From Pseudomonas sp. (GTDB lineage: Bacteria; Pseudomonadota; Gammaproteobacteria; Pseudomonadales; Pseudomonadaceae), in the NCBI RefSeq assembly GCF_030684895.1, contig NZ_JAUXXP010000039.1:21947-85946 (forward strand): a DNA stretch of 64,000 bases, read 5' to 3'. This document shows, piece by piece, positions 38,042 through 48,853 of the stretch. The number at the start of each line of letters is the position of its first letter. The stretch's first letter is position 1. The notes below the pieces were generated by a model that saw nothing but the letters and a program-made list of their open reading frames with translations, was not told the origin of the DNA and searched no databases. The position numbers were made by a program, and so were the translations under genes.

Positions 38042-38596
38042 TTAAAGTCCTCCACAGAACTAGCTCTGCTGGAATATAATGAAGGCCTTTATATTTATTA
38101 ATCCCGAGGGATATCGAGGATTATCGCTTGGGAAAATAAGTAGAAAGCCAATTCCCGGCAGAATGTAGTGCTCCATGCCTATCAGCAAGGTGACTGGAAA
38201 ATTACAAATACGTTATCCAGCACTTTTCCAAGTAGGCCTGTATTAGTATTGGCAGCGCTCAAGAGAGCAGGCAATTTAGCGCCCAGCAACAACTAGAAAC
38301 AAACACCGTTAAATAGCGGTTGCCTCGCGGGTAGCGCCCCCGGGCAGCCCTGCCAGTAAATAGTTGGGTGTTTTGGATAAGGACTAGTACTGCGACATGT
38401 TGTCGCTTAACCCCTTTTAGCCATGCGAAATAGGCATTACAGCTTGACCCTAAAGCCGCTTCAGGCTTTAGCCTTGGAGCAACCTGAAAAGCCGTAGGTC
38501 ATATCCGTGACCGCCGATGAAAGAATTAAAACCACTCCGCAGCCATAACAAAAAAATATCTAAAAATACTGGCCGCATATTTTAAGGTGAATTTTT
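38042..38596. promoter_or_regulatory. Divergent control region between czcC and czcR
   Basis: 555 bases without a supported gene. It holds a weak copy of the 6-4-6 box (ATTACA-AATA-CGTTAT, 38201-38216) and a TTGACC-linked dyad at 38444-38474 described separately. The proximal 90 bases before czcR are AT-rich (CAAAAAAATATCTAAAAATACTG), as for a promoter. CzcR would be expected to control both directions from here. Confidence 0.5.
38444..38474 (+). promoter_or_regulatory. Dyad CTAAAGCC-N6-GGCTTTAG behind a TTGACC box
   Basis: TTGACC at 38444 is followed directly by the perfect 8-bp inverted repeat CTAAAGCC-GCTTCA-GGCTTTAG (38450-38471). This recalls a MerR-family promoter, but the -10 (TAGCCT at 38470) is poor. 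It may instead be a terminator or leader stem. Placement 126 bases before czcR makes it worth noting. Confidence 0.35.
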
Positions 38597-39271
38597 ATGC
38601 GAATCCTTATTGTCGAGGACGAGCCCAAGACTGCCGAATACTTACACCAAGGTTTAAGCGAAAGTGGCTATGTAGTTGATAAGGCCGCCACTGGCGTGGA
38701 CGGTCTCCACCTTGTTAGGCAGCACACTTACGACTTGGTAGTGCTTGATGTAAACCTGCCTGGAATTGATGGTTGGGGCGTGCTTGAGCATATACGCAGT
38801 AACAGCAGTACTCGCGTGATAATGCTGACTGCACGCGGGCGCTTAGTGGATAAAATTAAAGGCCTGGATTTGGGGGCGGATGATTATTTAGTCAAACCGT
38901 TCGAGTTCCCTGAGTTACTTGCGCGAATTCGTACGTTGCTACGGCGAAGCGAGCAAATTCCAGTACCGGAAGTGCTGCGGGTAGCCGACCTTGAGCTTGA
39001 TCCGGCGAGGCACCGCGCGTTCCGTGGTGAGCAGCGCATCGACCTGACCACTAAAGAGTTTGCGTTGCTGCACCTACTGATGCGCCGCTCTGGGGAAGTG
39101 CTATCGCGCACCCAGATCATTTCGCTGGTCTGGGATATGAATTTTGACTGCGACACCAACGTCGTCGAAGTCTCCATCCGCAGACTACGCGCCAAAATTG
39201 ATGACCCGTTCGATAACAAGCTGATTCACACCCTCAGGGGTGTCGGGTACGTGCTTGAGGAACGTGCATGA
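38597..39271 (+). CDS. czcR: CzcR, heavy-metal response regulator
   Basis: 224-aa OmpR-family regulator: receiver domain with [20 protein letters not shown], phospho-acceptor Asp in [14 protein letters not shown] and [18 protein letters not shown], then a winged helix ([40 protein letters not shown]). The sequence belongs to the CzcR/CopR/CusR/IrlR metal subgroup; operon position with divergent czcCBA favours CzcR. In P. aeruginosa CzcR also controls oprD porin expression, and three OprD-type genes lie in this window. Overlaps czcS by 4 bases. Confidence 0.88.
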   Translation: MRILIVEDEPKTAEYLHQGLSESGYVVDKAATGVDGLHLVRQHTYDLVVLDVNLPGIDGWGVLEHIRSNSSTRVIMLTARGRLVDKIKGLDLGADDYLVKPFEFPELLARIRTLLRRSEQIPVPEVLRVADLELDPARHRAFRGEQRIDLTTKEFALLHLLMRRSGEVLSRTQIISLVWDMNFDCDTNVVEVSIRRLRAKIDDPFDNKLIHTLRGVGYVLEERA

Positions 39272-40671
39272 AGCCGACCAGTCTATCCATGCGCCTTGGC
39301 CTGTCGGTCAGCGTGATGGGGGCGGCACTGGTTGTTCTGCTAGCAGCACTCGCCTACTTCGCGCTTACCCATGAGCTGGACTCGTTGGCCAAGCAGAGTC
39401 TTGACGGCAAACTTGAGCAGATTCAGCACAATCTCGCCGAAGACATGAGCGCACATGCAATTGCCCAGCAACCTCACGAGCTGCTGGATCTGGTCATGGG
39501 GCATGACAATCTGCACCTGACGATCTACGGGAAAAAGTCAGGCACCAAATTACTCCTGAATCTGGGTGAGAAATCCAGGGAGCCCATTCTTGCCAACATA
39601 CCAGCAGGCGATACCCCTATTTACCAAAGCTGGTCGGATGCTGAGGGAAACAACTTCCTGACCGCATCCAAGGTGATGCTGCTCAACGACGGCGACCACG
39701 TCAGGGTCTTACTCTCAATTGATCGATCTGCCGACGAAGCACTGCTCAGTGCCTACCTCAAGTCAACGTTGATCGCGCTCCCTCTTCTTCTGGCGCTAAT
39801 TGGCATGGGCGCATGGTGGATTGTACAACGGGGCCTTTCTCCGCTCCGGCAATTTCGCCAGGTTGCATCGCTGATATCCACGCAGGATCTGACCCATCGG
39901 ATTTCCGTCGACAAACTTCCACAAGAACTCAGCGCGCTGGCCCACGGCATCAACTTCATGCTGCATCGTCTTGATGGTGGCGTTCAGCAGCTATCGCAGT
40001 TCTCTGATGACCTGGCCCATGAGTTGCGCTCACCTATCACCAACCTGATGGGTAAAGCGCAGGTAACGCTCTCAAGAGAGCGTCCACCTGAGGAGTACAA
40101 AGCCGTACTGGAATGCTGCACAGAAGAGCTGGAGCGCGTCACCCGAATCGTGTCCGACATGCTGTTTCTCGCTCAAGTCAGCCACCCCGCATCCCTGGTT
40201 CCCTTCGAGAAGATTGCACTGGAGGACGAGGCAAGACGCGTTGTGGATCTGTTCAGCATCTCCGCTGAAGAGAAACAGATCAGCCTGAGCATTTCCGGGG
40301 CCGGCCGAACCTTCGGTGATCGGCTGATGGTACAGCGCGCCATTTCAAACCTCTTGTCCAATGCGATTCGGCACAGCCCCATTGGCGCAAACATCTCGCT
40401 GCTGATCGAGAAGCACAGCGAAACCGTGTCGTTCTCGGTGGGAAACCCGGGGATTGGCATCCCCGCACAGCACATCCCTCATTTGTTCGAACGCTTCTAC
40501 CGCGTCGATACCAGCCGCTCTCGTGCCGAAGGTGGGACAGGGCTGGGCCTGGCAATTGTTCGCTCGATCATGAGCCTGCATCAGGGCACGGTCGAGGTCA
40601 GTAGCCTGCCAGGCAGCTTCACCGTATTCCGTTTGATCTTCCCCAAAGTCCGCAATGGTTCCTCGACCTAG
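39268..40671 (+). CDS. czcS: CzcS, heavy-metal sensor histidine kinase
   Basis: 467-aa membrane kinase: first helix residues 13-33 ([19 protein letters not shown]), a periplasmic sensor of about 130 residues, second helix near 170 ([19 protein letters not shown]), HAMP, H-box [20 protein letters not shown], and HATPase boxes ([46 protein letters not shown]). The pattern is that of the CusS/CzcS/CopS heavy-metal family. It is translationally coupled to czcR (ATGA). The metal ligand residues are not obvious from sequence alone. Confidence 0.9.
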   Translation: MKPTSLSMRLGLSVSVMGAALVVLLAALAYFALTHELDSLAKQSLDGKLEQIQHNLAEDMSAHAIAQQPHELLDLVMGHDNLHLTIYGKKSGTKLLLNLGEKSREPILANIPAGDTPIYQSWSDAEGNNFLTASKVMLLNDGDHVRVLLSIDRSADEALLSAYLKSTLIALPLLLALIGMGAWWIVQRGLSPLRQFRQVASLISTQDLTHRISVDKLPQELSALAHGINFMLHRLDGGVQQLSQFSDDLAHELRSPITNLMGKAQVTLSRERPPEEYKAVLECCTEELERVTRIVSDMLFLAQVSHPASLVPFEKIALEDEARRVVDLFSISAEEKQISLSISGAGRTFGDRLMVQRAISNLLSNAIRHSPIGANISLLIEKHSETVSFSVGNPGIGIPAQHIPHLFERFYRVDTSRSRAEGGTGLGLAIVRSIMSLHQGTVEVSSLPGSFTVFRLIFPKVRNGSST

Positions 40672-40799
40672 ACCTGCAGGCGTACAGGCATAACGACCAG
40701 CCGAAGATTGGCCGCAGAGGAACCCGCCCCTATTCGGAGAGCACGGCATACAGCGACGGCTCCCCGATATGCCACCCCCCTGAACATGGATAAACAACA

Positions 40800-42059
40800 A
40801 TGAAGAAGACCCTCTTGGCAGTCGCGGTGAGTACTGGGGTACTCAGTCTTAGCCAGCCAGCCGCAGCTGAGTTTTTCGCAGACAGCAAAGCCGGGCTGGA
40901 AGCGCGTAACTTCTATTTCAATCGCGACTTCCGCCAAGACTCAGCCAGCCAATCAAAGCAGGAAGAATGGGCCCAGGGCTTCCTGCTGCGCTACGAATCC
41001 GGGTTCACCGAAGGGACAGTCGGCGTGGGCATCGACGCCATTGGCATGCTTGGCCTCAAGCTGGACTCTAGCGCCGACCGCTCAGGCTCGGGCCTGCTCA
41101 AGCGCGATAAAGAAGCACCTCGTGCCGCGCAGGATGAATATGGTGAGATGGGCTTAACCGCGAAGCTGCGCGCCTCAAACAGCGTGCTGAAACTGGGCAC
41201 GCTGCAACCCAGACTGCCAACCGTCCAAGCAAACGATTCGCGCCTGCTGCCACAGACCTTTCAAGGCGGGCACCTGAATTCGCTGGAGATTGACGGGCTT
41301 ACCTTCGATGCAGGCCAGCTCAAGCAAGTAAGTCAGCGCGACTCATCCGATAGCGAAGACCTCAGCATTGCCAGCGGCGCAGCCCGCGCTATCAGCGGCG
41401 GCGGAACCCAGACGAGCGATGAATTCAACTTCGCCGGGGCGACCTACAAATGGAACAGCAACCTGGCTACCGGCTACAACTACGGCAATCTGGATGACTT
41501 CTATAAGCAGCATATTTTCACGGTCCTGCACACCTTGCCGTTGGGTGATAAACAGTCGCTGAAAACTGATCTGCGCTACGCCCGCTCTACCGACGAAGGT
41601 AACAGCAACGTCGACAACAAGGCATTCGGAGCAATGTTTACCTACGCCTTTGGTGGCCACGCCCTCGGCGTTGGCTACCAGAGCATGAGCGGAGACACCG
41701 GTTACGCCTACATCAACGGCACCGATCCGTTCCTGGTCAACTATGTACAGATCGGCGACTTCGCTAACAAAGACGAAACCTCATGGCAGGCCCGCTATGA
41801 CTTCAACTTTGCCAGCGTTGGCATCCCTGGCTTGACGTTCATGACCCGTTACCTGACTGGTGACAATATTGATCTAGGCGCAGGCAAAGCCGATGGTAAG
41901 GAGTGGGAGCGCAACACTGACATCGCCTATGTCTTCCAGGACGGCGTACTGAAAAACCTGGGCGTGAAATGGCGCAACGCCACACTACGTTCAACCAACT
42001 TCGGCAACGACGTTGATGAGAACCGCCTGATCGTCAGCTACACACTTCCACTGTTGTAA
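40800..42059 (+). CDS. OprD-family outer membrane porin (copy 2, divergent)
   Basis: 419-aa protein with signal peptide MKKTLLAVAVSTGVLSLSQPAAA and the family start EFFADSKAGLEARNFYFNRD. The body shows the beta-barrel pattern and the C-terminus VDENRLIVSYTLPLL. It is clearly less similar to the porins at 28241 and 49360 than they are to each other. It follows czcS by 128 bases on the same strand and has no 6-4-6 box directly upstream that I can find. Substrate is unknown; its location suggests metal-linked control. Confidence 0.88.
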   Translation: MKKTLLAVAVSTGVLSLSQPAAAEFFADSKAGLEARNFYFNRDFRQDSASQSKQEEWAQGFLLRYESGFTEGTVGVGIDAIGMLGLKLDSSADRSGSGLLKRDKEAPRAAQDEYGEMGLTAKLRASNSVLKLGTLQPRLPTVQANDSRLLPQTFQGGHLNSLEIDGLTFDAGQLKQVSQRDSSDSEDLSIASGAARAISGGGTQTSDEFNFAGATYKWNSNLATGYNYGNLDDFYKQHIFTVLHTLPLGDKQSLKTDLRYARSTDEGNSNVDNKAFGAMFTYAFGGHALGVGYQSMSGDTGYAYINGTDPFLVNYVQIGDFANKDETSWQARYDFNFASVGIPGLTFMTRYLTGDNIDLGAGKADGKEWERNTDIAYVFQDGVLKNLGVKWRNATLRSTNFGNDVDENRLIVSYTLPLL

Positions 42060-42395
42060 TCACGTTCATTGAGGAGACGCAGGACGCGCTTGGATCAAGG
42101 AAGATCCAACATCGCGAGCCTCACCCACACTGTGCTGCACTGCAGAGCTTGATATGCAAGTGTTAGTTAACTGAAAGAAAAACGCTTGACCTTGCCGCCG
42201 TGGAAAGGTTGAAGATATGTCCAAGCCCAAGCAGAACCCGCCCGCCCGATGCTGGCTGGCACTACCAGTGCTCTAAATCGCCACAGTGACCAGACAATCC
42301 AGTTTATTGATCAAGTGTTCCATGGCACGTTTTATCGCTGTGTTGAGCAAAAGAGCTCTGCTAATGTTTATTCAGACACGCTAACGGCAACCGCT
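42060..42395. other. Gap between porin 2 and the cus operon
   Basis: 336 bases. It holds the CueR-type promoter at 42186 and a 19-codon open frame just after it (ATG 42217, MSKPKQNPPARCWLALPVL) that may be a leader or chance. The track ORF that begins at 42249 is open here but lacks a convincing start before 42396. Confidence 0.45.
42186..42216 (+). promoter_or_regulatory. CueR/MerR-type copper promoter upstream of the cus operon
   Basis: TTGACC (42186-42191) and GAAGAT (42211-42216) are separated by 19 bases. The dyad ACCTTGCCGCCGTGGAAAGGT (42189-42209) in the spacer is very close to CueR operators (ACCTTGCC...GGCAAGGT). No cueR-type gene is present in the window, so a regulator encoded elsewhere would act here. 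Confidence 0.75.
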
Positions 42396-42734
42396 ATGTA
42401 TCGGTTTTTCTCGGTCCTGGTTTTGGTACTCAGCCTGATGCTGCCAGCTTTTGGCAGCATGCCGGCAGCTGAACCTTGCCCGATGCAAAGTGCCATGGCC
42501 GATATGGATCATGCCGGCAGTGAGGCTCCTTGCTGTGAGGACATGAGCGACACATCCAGCTCAGGCAGCAAATCCCCCTGCAAATCCGGTCAAGAATGCA
42601 ATACCAGCGTTTTTCTCCAGTCTATGGCGATTAAACCCTTCGCTCCGTTGCGTGCCCTCCCGGAAACAGCGCTGATACAGCCGCTCGCTAAACGAGAACC
42701 TGCCAGTCTTTGGCGTCCCCCGCGCGTCTCCTGA
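42396..42734 (+). CDS. Small exported Cys/Met-rich protein ahead of cusCBA
   Basis: 112 aa from ATG 42396 with a signal peptide (MYRFFSVLVLVLSLMLPAFG), inside the longer track ORF. The mature part has CPMQSAMADMDHAGSEAPCC, EDMSD and CKSGQEC, with paired Cys, Met and His, and a hydrophobic patch near the end. This recalls small copper-binding leader proteins of cus/cop operons (CopL-like), but I cannot match it confidently to a named family. It is 90 bases ahead of cusC on the same strand and downstream of a CueR-type promoter, so it is probably copper-induced and periplasmic. Confidence 0.6.
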   Translation: MYRFFSVLVLVLSLMLPAFGSMPAAEPCPMQSAMADMDHAGSEAPCCEDMSDTSSSGSKSPCKSGQECNTSVFLQSMAIKPFAPLRALPETALIQPLAKREPASLWRPPRVS

Positions 42735-42824
42735 TGCTCTGATCTGAAATGCGCTCCGCTAAGGGAGCGTTCTGTTGTCGCCTGCATTTAGGCGGCATCG
42801 ATCAATGTCATTGGAGACGAAAGC

Positions 42825-44087
42825 ATGTCTGCTTTCCATATCGCACGCCTTGGTTGCTCAGGCGTGCTGGCTGTTGTGCTGTGGATGAGTTCATTTCTCA
42901 ACGCGCAGGCTGAGCCGCTTACGTTTGCTCGCGCGCAAACCCTTGCCGAACGTATGGCCCCTGAGAATATTGCCCGGCAGGCTCAAGTCGAGTCGGCACA
43001 ACAGGCTGTGCTGCCGTCGGATGCTCTACCTGATCCCAAGTTGATCCTGGGCGTGGATAACCTGCCTATTGAAGGCCCGGATCGCTACTCACTTAATCGC
43101 GACTTTATGACCATGCGCCGCATTGGCCTGATGCAGGAAGTGCCTAACAGCCATAAGCGCCAGGCTCGCCGGCAACTGGCTGAAGCCACGGTTACTCGTG
43201 CCGAAGCAGAGCAACGCGCGATGGTCTTGGAGACCAAGCGGCAGACGGCGCTGAGCTGGCTCGATGTCTATTACGCAGAGCGTCGCGTTGAGCTTTTCTC
43301 TGAGTTGGATGAACAGATCACCCTGCTGCGCTCAGCTATACAGGCATTGATCGCTGGCAACTCCGCGCGATCCAGCGAGCTTCTTCAGGCCGATCAGGAA
43401 GCACTAACGCTTGAGGACCGGCGTGATGAGTTGGATCGTGATGTTGCGATTGCACGCGCCACGTTACGCCGCTGGGTAGGCGATGATGCGAGTCAGCCAC
43501 TGGCCGGGACTCCACCTGCGCTTAGCTTGGAAGTACCGCACCTGCAGCATCGCCTGGGGGAACATCCAGATCTGCGGGCTGCGGCCGCCCGTGTAGGCGA
43601 AGCTAATGCTGAACTGGCCGAGGCAGTTTCCGAGAAGAAACCCGACTGGGGTGTGGAGTTCGCCTACAACAACCGTGATAACCAGTTCGGCGACATGGTG
43701 ATGGTGCAGTTCACCTTTGACCTGCCCATGTTCGTCGGCACCCGTCAGGGACCCAAGATCAACGCCAAGCAACACAGCGTGGCCCAGGTGGAGGCCGAAC
43801 AGGAAGTGCTGCTGCGCACTCACCAAGCCGAACTGGAAAGTGGCCTCGCCGAGTTGGCGCAGCTGCGCAAGATGTTGATCCGTACCGAACAACACCTTAT
43901 CCCTTTGTCGAGCAAGCGCGTGGATCTGGAGCTTGCTGCCTACAAAGCGGGCAACAGTCAATTGGCGGCTGTGATCAATGCCCGTCGTGACCTGATCGAG
44001 GCGCAACTGCGGAAAATCGACCAACAGCGCCAGCTCAGCCAGCTCTCCGCCAGTCTGTATTACGCCTATGTGGAGGGCCTGAAATGA
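42825..44087 (+). CDS. CusC-like outer membrane factor (TolC family)
   Basis: 420-aa protein with a signal sequence (LAVVLWMSSFLNAQAEP) and two outer-membrane-efflux repeats: LTFARAQTLAERMAPENIAR at the start and PDLRAAAARVGEANAELAEA near residue 250. The conserved DPKLILGVDNLPIEGPDRY stretch near residue 68 is typical of outer membrane partners of CusA-type pumps. It overlaps the adaptor gene by 4 bases (ATGA). It would form the outer membrane channel of the Cu(I)/Ag(I) exporter. Confidence 0.85.
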   Translation: MSAFHIARLGCSGVLAVVLWMSSFLNAQAEPLTFARAQTLAERMAPENIARQAQVESAQQAVLPSDALPDPKLILGVDNLPIEGPDRYSLNRDFMTMRRIGLMQEVPNSHKRQARRQLAEATVTRAEAEQRAMVLETKRQTALSWLDVYYAERRVELFSELDEQITLLRSAIQALIAGNSARSSELLQADQEALTLEDRRDELDRDVAIARATLRRWVGDDASQPLAGTPPALSLEVPHLQHRLGEHPDLRAAAARVGEANAELAEAVSEKKPDWGVEFAYNNRDNQFGDMVMVQFTFDLPMFVGTRQGPKINAKQHSVAQVEAEQEVLLRTHQAELESGLAELAQLRKMLIRTEQHLIPLSSKRVDLELAAYKAGNSQLAAVINARRDLIEAQLRKIDQQRQLSQLSASLYYAYVEGLK

Positions 44088-45544
44088 AAGCGCTCACTCT
44101 GAGGTATTGCCTATTGGGCCTAGCCATCGCGGCGGTTGGAACCGCTGGCGGTTTCTGGCTGGGCAAACAAAGCTCATCCCATGATCAGCTGCCAGCAGCA
44201 ACATCGGAAGATCGCCAGGTGCTCTACTGGTACGACCCGATGGTGCCGACTCAGCGTTTCGAGCAGCCAGGCAAGTCTCCCTTCATGGACATGGAACTGG
44301 TGCCGAAGTATGCCGGCACTGAGCAGGATACGACCGCTCTCAGCGTGCCAGCGCAAGCAATTCAGAACCTGGGTATGCGAACTTCGGCGGTTGTACGGGC
44401 AGTACTACCGTCCGGTATCGATGCGGTAGGTTCACTGGCCTACAACCAGCGCGAAGTCGCTACGTTGCAGGCGCGCTCTGCCGGCTTTGTCGAGCGGGTA
44501 TATGGCCGTGCCCCCGGAGATGTACTGCCTGCAGGAACGCCGTTGGCTGACCTGCTGATACCCGAGTGGTCTGCTGCCCAGCTTGAGTTCATCGCGGTAT
44601 TGCAGAGCGGTGATGCTCGGCTGGTCGACGCCGCGCGTGAACGCCTGCGCCTGCTGGGGATGCCCAAAGGGTTGATCGATCAGGTGCAACGTACCCGTAA
44701 ACCGAAGGCATTGCAGACTGTGGTCACCCCTATTGGCGGTGAGTTGCTGTCCCTGGAGGTACGCGCTGGCATGGCGGTTTCGGCAGGCCAAGACCTGGCT
44801 CGCCTCAATGGGTTGTCGAGCATCTGGCTCGATGCGGCCATCCCTGAGTCACAGGCCGCAGCGGTTGAGCTTGGCGCGCAGATCAGTGCAAGCCTAACGG
44901 CTTTTCCAGGCCAAACGCTCAAAGGCCGAGTGATTGCCCTATTGCCGAGTGCCGACGTGCAGACTCGCACGCTGACGGTACGCAGTGAACTGCCCAATCC
45001 AGAGGGCAAGTTGCGCCCCGGTATGTTTGCATCGGTGCGGCTCAATAGCGCAGACGAGCAGCCGGTGCTGCTTATTCCAAGCGAGGCGGTGATTCGCACC
45101 GGTAAACGCGCCCTGGTCATGCTGGCTGAAGGCGAAGGACGTTACCGCCCCTATGAGATTCAGGTCGGGCGGGAGGCCGATGGCCGCTTCGAAGTGCTTG
45201 CGGGCCTCTCTGAGGGGCAGGCGGTGGTTACTTCAGGGCAGTTCCTGATTGATTCGGAAGCCAGTTTACAGGGCGTGATGGCACAGGTAGGCGACCCTGT
45301 GCCCGTGCAGGCCCCACTGCATGAGGCCCAGGGTGTGATCCGCGAACTTGATGATCAAACGGTCACGCTTGAGCACGGCCCTTTCGAGAGCCTCGGTATG
45401 CCAGGCATGACCATGGTTTTTGATTTGGCCAAGCCAGAAGTCGCGGTTGGATTGAAGATAGGCGACTCCGTACGCATTGGTGTACGACAAAGCGATGCCG
45501 GATTATTCGTTGAGCAGCTCAATAAACAAGGAGCGAGCCAATGA
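44084..45544 (+). CDS. cusB: CusB-like periplasmic adaptor with N-terminal metal-binding and C-terminal CusF domains
   Basis: 486-aa membrane-fusion protein. After an N-terminal helix ([19 protein letters not shown]) comes the heavy-metal-binding motif [30 protein letters not shown], then the adaptor core ([52 protein letters not shown]). The last 80 residues ([31 protein letters not shown]) are a CusF-like copper-binding domain fused to the C-terminus, with the Met and His/Glu positions present. CusF is a separate chaperone in E. coli. Overlaps both neighbours by 4 bases. Confidence 0.9.
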   Translation: MKALTLRYCLLGLAIAAVGTAGGFWLGKQSSSHDQLPAATSEDRQVLYWYDPMVPTQRFEQPGKSPFMDMELVPKYAGTEQDTTALSVPAQAIQNLGMRTSAVVRAVLPSGIDAVGSLAYNQREVATLQARSAGFVERVYGRAPGDVLPAGTPLADLLIPEWSAAQLEFIAVLQSGDARLVDAARERLRLLGMPKGLIDQVQRTRKPKALQTVVTPIGGELLSLEVRAGMAVSAGQDLARLNGLSSIWLDAAIPESQAAAVELGAQISASLTAFPGQTLKGRVIALLPSADVQTRTLTVRSELPNPEGKLRPGMFASVRLNSADEQPVLLIPSEAVIRTGKRALVMLAEGEGRYRPYEIQVGREADGRFEVLAGLSEGQAVVTSGQFLIDSEASLQGVMAQVGDPVPVQAPLHEAQGVIRELDDQTVTLEHGPFESLGMPGMTMVFDLAKPEVAVGLKIGDSVRIGVRQSDAGLFVEQLNKQGASQ

Positions 45545-48500
45545 TCGCGCGCTTGATCCATTGGTCAATTGGCAACCGCATTCTGGTCTTGTTGGCGACC
45601 CTGTTTATCACTGCCTGGGGCATCTGGTCTTTACGTAGCACGCCACTAGATGCCTTACCGGACCTCTCCGACACTCAGGTGATCATCCGCACCAGCTTCC
45701 CAGGCCAGGCCCCTCAGATCATCGAGAACCAGGTGACCTACCCGCTGGCTAGCACCATGCTTTCTGTGCCTGGTGCGAAGACCGTACGTGGTTACTCGTT
45801 CTTCGGCGACTCGTTTGTCTACGTGTTATTCGAGGACGGTACCGATCTCTACTGGGCACGTTCCCGCGTGCTGGAGTACCTCAACCAGGCGCAGGATCGT
45901 CTGCCGGATGGGGTCACCACCACCCTTGGCCCCGACGCTACTGGCGTGGGCTGGATCTACCAATATGCCTTGGTGGATCGCAGCGGCAAACATGACCTCG
46001 CGCAGTTGCGCTCAATCCAGGACTGGTTTCTTAAGTACGAGCTGAAAAGCCTACCTAACGTGGCGGAGGTCGCCACGTTAGGCGGCATGGTCAAGCAGTA
46101 TCAGGTCGTGCTCGATCCGCAGAAGATGGTTGCCTACGGTGTGACGCAGCGGGAGATTGAGGAGGCGTTACAGGGGGCGAACCAGGAAGCCGGGGGTGCC
46201 GTCCTTGAGTTAGCCGAGCGTGAATACATGGTGCGTGCCTCAGGCTATCTGGAAAGCCTGGAGGACTTCCGCAATGTGCCGTTGCGCACCTCACAGACCG
46301 GCATACCAATTTTGCTTGGCCAGGTAGCCAGCATTCAACTCGGCCCGGAGATGCGCCGTGGCATAGCCGAGCTAGATGGTGAAGGCGAAGTGGTCGGTGG
46401 TGTGGTGATCATGCGCTCGGACAAAAACGCTCGCGAAGTGATCAGCGCAGTCAAAGAGAAGCTGGACAGCTTGCGCGCAAGCCTACCTGCGGGCGTCGAG
46501 TTGGTGACGACCTATGACCGCTCCCAGTTAATTGACCGGGCCATAGATAACCTCAGCTTCAAGCTGCTGGAAGAGTTTGTCGTCGTCGCCCTGGTCTGTC
46601 TGATCTTTCTCTGGCACCTGCGCTCCTCGCTGGTGGCGATCATTACCCTGCCGCTCGGCATCCTTATGGCGTTTATCGTCATGCGTCATCAAGGCATCAA
46701 TGCCAACATCATGTCCCTAGGCGGTATCGCCATCGCCATTGGTGCCATGGTCGATGCGGCCGTGGTGATGATTGAGAACGCCCACAAGCACATCGAAACG
46801 TGGCAAGAGCAGCATCCGAACGAGCGCCTACAAGGCGATACGCATTGGCAGGTGATCGGCAAGGCGGCTGCCGAGGTTGGCCCTGCGCTGTTCTTCAGCT
46901 TGCTGATCATTACCCTGTCGTTTCTCCCGGTGTTTACCCTCGAAGCCCAGGAGGGCCGGCTGTTTGGTCCGCTGGCATTTACCAAAACCTATGCCATGGC
47001 TGCTGCTGCCGGGCTGTCAGTCACTCTGGTACCGGTGCTAATGGGCTACTGGATACGCGGACATATACCCAATGAGCAGAAAAACCCCCTGAACCGTTGG
47101 CTGATCGCGGCCTATCGGCCTGTACTTGAAGCGGTGCTGGCATGGCCGAAGACCACTTTGGCATTGGCATTACTGGTCTTCGTCTCCAGTCTCTGGCCGC
47201 TAAGTCGGCTTGGCGGTGAGTTTCTGCCAGCGATGGACGAAGGCGACCTGCTCTACATGCCCTCGGCATTGCCCGGCCTTCCAGCAAGTAAAGCAACTGA
47301 GCTGCTGCAACAGACTAACCGCATGATTCTCAGTGTGCCGGAAGTGGCGCAGGTGTTCGGCAAAGCAGGCCGAGCAGAGACCGCCACTGACCCCGCGCCA
47401 CTGGAGATGTTCGAGACTACGGTGCAGTTCAAACCACGCGATCAGTGGCGCGATGGCATGACAGCGGAGAAGCTGATCGATGAGCTTGATCAAGCGGTAA
47501 AAGTCCCCGGGCTTTCGAACATCTGGGTACCACCGATCCGCAACCGCATCGACATGCTCGCCACCGGTATAAAGAGTCCTATCGGGGTGAAGGTTGCCGG
47601 CACTTCGTTGGTCGATATTGAGCGCATCACCCGTGAGATCGAAGGGGTGGCCAAACAGGTGCCGGGGGTGAGTTCGGCGCTGGCTGAACGACTGACTGGC
47701 GGGCGTTACGTGGATATAAAAATCAATCGCCTGGCCGCAGCGCGTTATGGCCTCAACGTCGATGAAATCCAGGCGGTGGTGTCAGGTGCTATTGGTGGCA
47801 GCAACATCGGTGAAACCGTAGAAGGGTTGGCGCGCTATCCGATCAATCTGCGTTATCCCCGCGAGTGGAGAGACAGCCCCGAGGCGTTGCAACGGCTGCC
47901 CATCCTTACGGCGGCAGGCCAGCAGATCACGCTCGGTTCTGTGGCCGACATAAGCCTGAGCGAAGGACCACCGATGCTGCGCAGCGAAAACGGACGTCTT
48001 TCCGGCTGGGTCTATGTCGATGTCCGTGACCGTGACCTAGCGTCGACCGTACGTGAGCTCCAGCAGCGGGTGTCGGAGTCTGTGCAGCCAGATGCGGGCA
48101 TGACCATTTCCTACTCGGGGCAGTTCGAGTTTTTGGAACGCGCCAATGCACGCCTAACCTGGGTGGTTCCGGCGACACTGCTGATTATCTTCGTGCTGCT
48201 CTATCTGACCTTCAATCGTTTGGCCGAGGCCTTGCTGATCATGGCCACCTTACCGTTCGCCCTGACAGGCGGTGTCTGGCTGCTCTACTGGCTGGGTTTC
48301 AACCTTTCGGTGGCCACTGGCGTCGGCTTTATTGCGCTGGCAGGGGTGTCGGCAGAGTTCGGGGTGATCATGCTGATCTATCTGCAGAACGCCTGGCATT
48401 CCCGAGTTGAAGCGGGGCGCACAGATAGTCCTGCTTTGCTTGAGTCCATTCGAGAGGGTGCGGTGTTACGCGTACGACCGAAGGTGATGACGGTAGCGGT

Positions 48501-48669
48501 GATTATTGCCGGCCTATTGCCCATCCTCTGGGGCGAGGGGGCGGGATCCGAAGTAATGAAGCGGATCGCCGCCCCAATGGTAGGCGGGATGATCACCGCA
48601 CCGTTGTTGTCGATGCTGGTGTTGCCGGCGGCCTACTGGTTGATGCGGCGTAAAGGGGGAGGAGCATGA
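45541..48669 (+). CDS. cusA: CusA-like Cu(I)/Ag(I) efflux RND pump
   Basis: 1042-aa pump. Helix 4 carries [20 protein letters not shown], the HME4 signature of monovalent copper/silver exporters, unlike the HME1 form of the czcA product. The three Met residues that line the CusA metal path are present in context: [30 protein letters not shown] and [13 protein letters not shown]. The periplasmic loops and twelve helices fit the family. It overlaps cusB by 4 bases and ends the operon. Together with the fused adaptor and TolC-type protein it should expel Cu(I) or Ag(I) from the periplasm and cytoplasm. Confidence 0.95.
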   Translation: MIARLIHWSIGNRILVLLATLFITAWGIWSLRSTPLDALPDLSDTQVIIRTSFPGQAPQIIENQVTYPLASTMLSVPGAKTVRGYSFFGDSFVYVLFEDGTDLYWARSRVLEYLNQAQDRLPDGVTTTLGPDATGVGWIYQYALVDRSGKHDLAQLRSIQDWFLKYELKSLPNVAEVATLGGMVKQYQVVLDPQKMVAYGVTQREIEEALQGANQEAGGAVLELAEREYMVRASGYLESLEDFRNVPLRTSQTGIPILLGQVASIQLGPEMRRGIAELDGEGEVVGGVVIMRSDKNAREVISAVKEKLDSLRASLPAGVELVTTYDRSQLIDRAIDNLSFKLLEEFVVVALVCLIFLWHLRSSLVAIITLPLGILMAFIVMRHQGINANIMSLGGIAIAIGAMVDAAVVMIENAHKHIETWQEQHPNERLQGDTHWQVIGKAAAEVGPALFFSLLIITLSFLPVFTLEAQEGRLFGPLAFTKTYAMAAAAGLSVTLVPVLMGYWIRGHIPNEQKNPLNRWLIAAYRPVLEAVLAWPKTTLALALLVFVSSLWPLSRLGGEFLPAMDEGDLLYMPSALPGLPASKATELLQQTNRMILSVPEVAQVFGKAGRAETATDPAPLEMFETTVQFKPRDQWRDGMTAEKLIDELDQAVKVPGLSNIWVPPIRNRIDMLATGIKSPIGVKVAGTSLVDIERITREIEGVAKQVPGVSSALAERLTGGRYVDIKINRLAAARYGLNVDEIQAVVSGAIGGSNIGETVEGLARYPINLRYPREWRDSPEALQRLPILTAAGQQITLGSVADISLSEGPPMLRSENGRLSGWVYVDVRDRDLASTVRELQQRVSESVQPDAGMTISYSGQFEFLERANARLTWVVPATLLIIFVLLYLTFNRLAEALLIMATLPFALTGGVWLLYWLGFNLSVATGVGFIALAGVSAEFGVIMLIYLQNAWHSRVEAGRTDSPALLESIREGAVLRVRPKVMTVAVIIAGLLPILWGEGAGSEVMKRIAAPMVGGMITAPLLSMLVLPAAYWLMRRKGGGA

Positions 48670-48768
48670 TGTAGCAGGTCTGGGGATGACTCGGGGTAAC
48701 TGGAGAGGAAGTCTGAGTTGCCCCTGTCATTTAATATTTTTGAGCTACTAAAAGCCCCCAATACTGCA

Positions 48769-48784
48769 ATTACGAAGATGTAAT
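48769..48784. promoter_or_regulatory. ATTACG-N4-TGTAAT box upstream of the PtrA/DUF2790 gene
   Basis: ATTACGAAGATGTAAT keeps the 6-4-6 spacing and one perfect half-site of the 28083 palindrome. It lies 69 bases before the ATG at 48854, in the 184-base gap after cusA, which otherwise holds nothing coding. Confidence 0.55.
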
Positions 48785-48853
48785 TTTCGCTTCACTTTGA
48801 TGACAGGTGCATGCGTTTATATTTTCACTACAACCTAAGTAGAGGAATTAAAC

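Noticed and set aside
42217-42276. 19-codon open frame just after the CueR-type promoter as a leader gene
   Set aside because: Its ATG is at the expected transcription start and there is no ribosome site.
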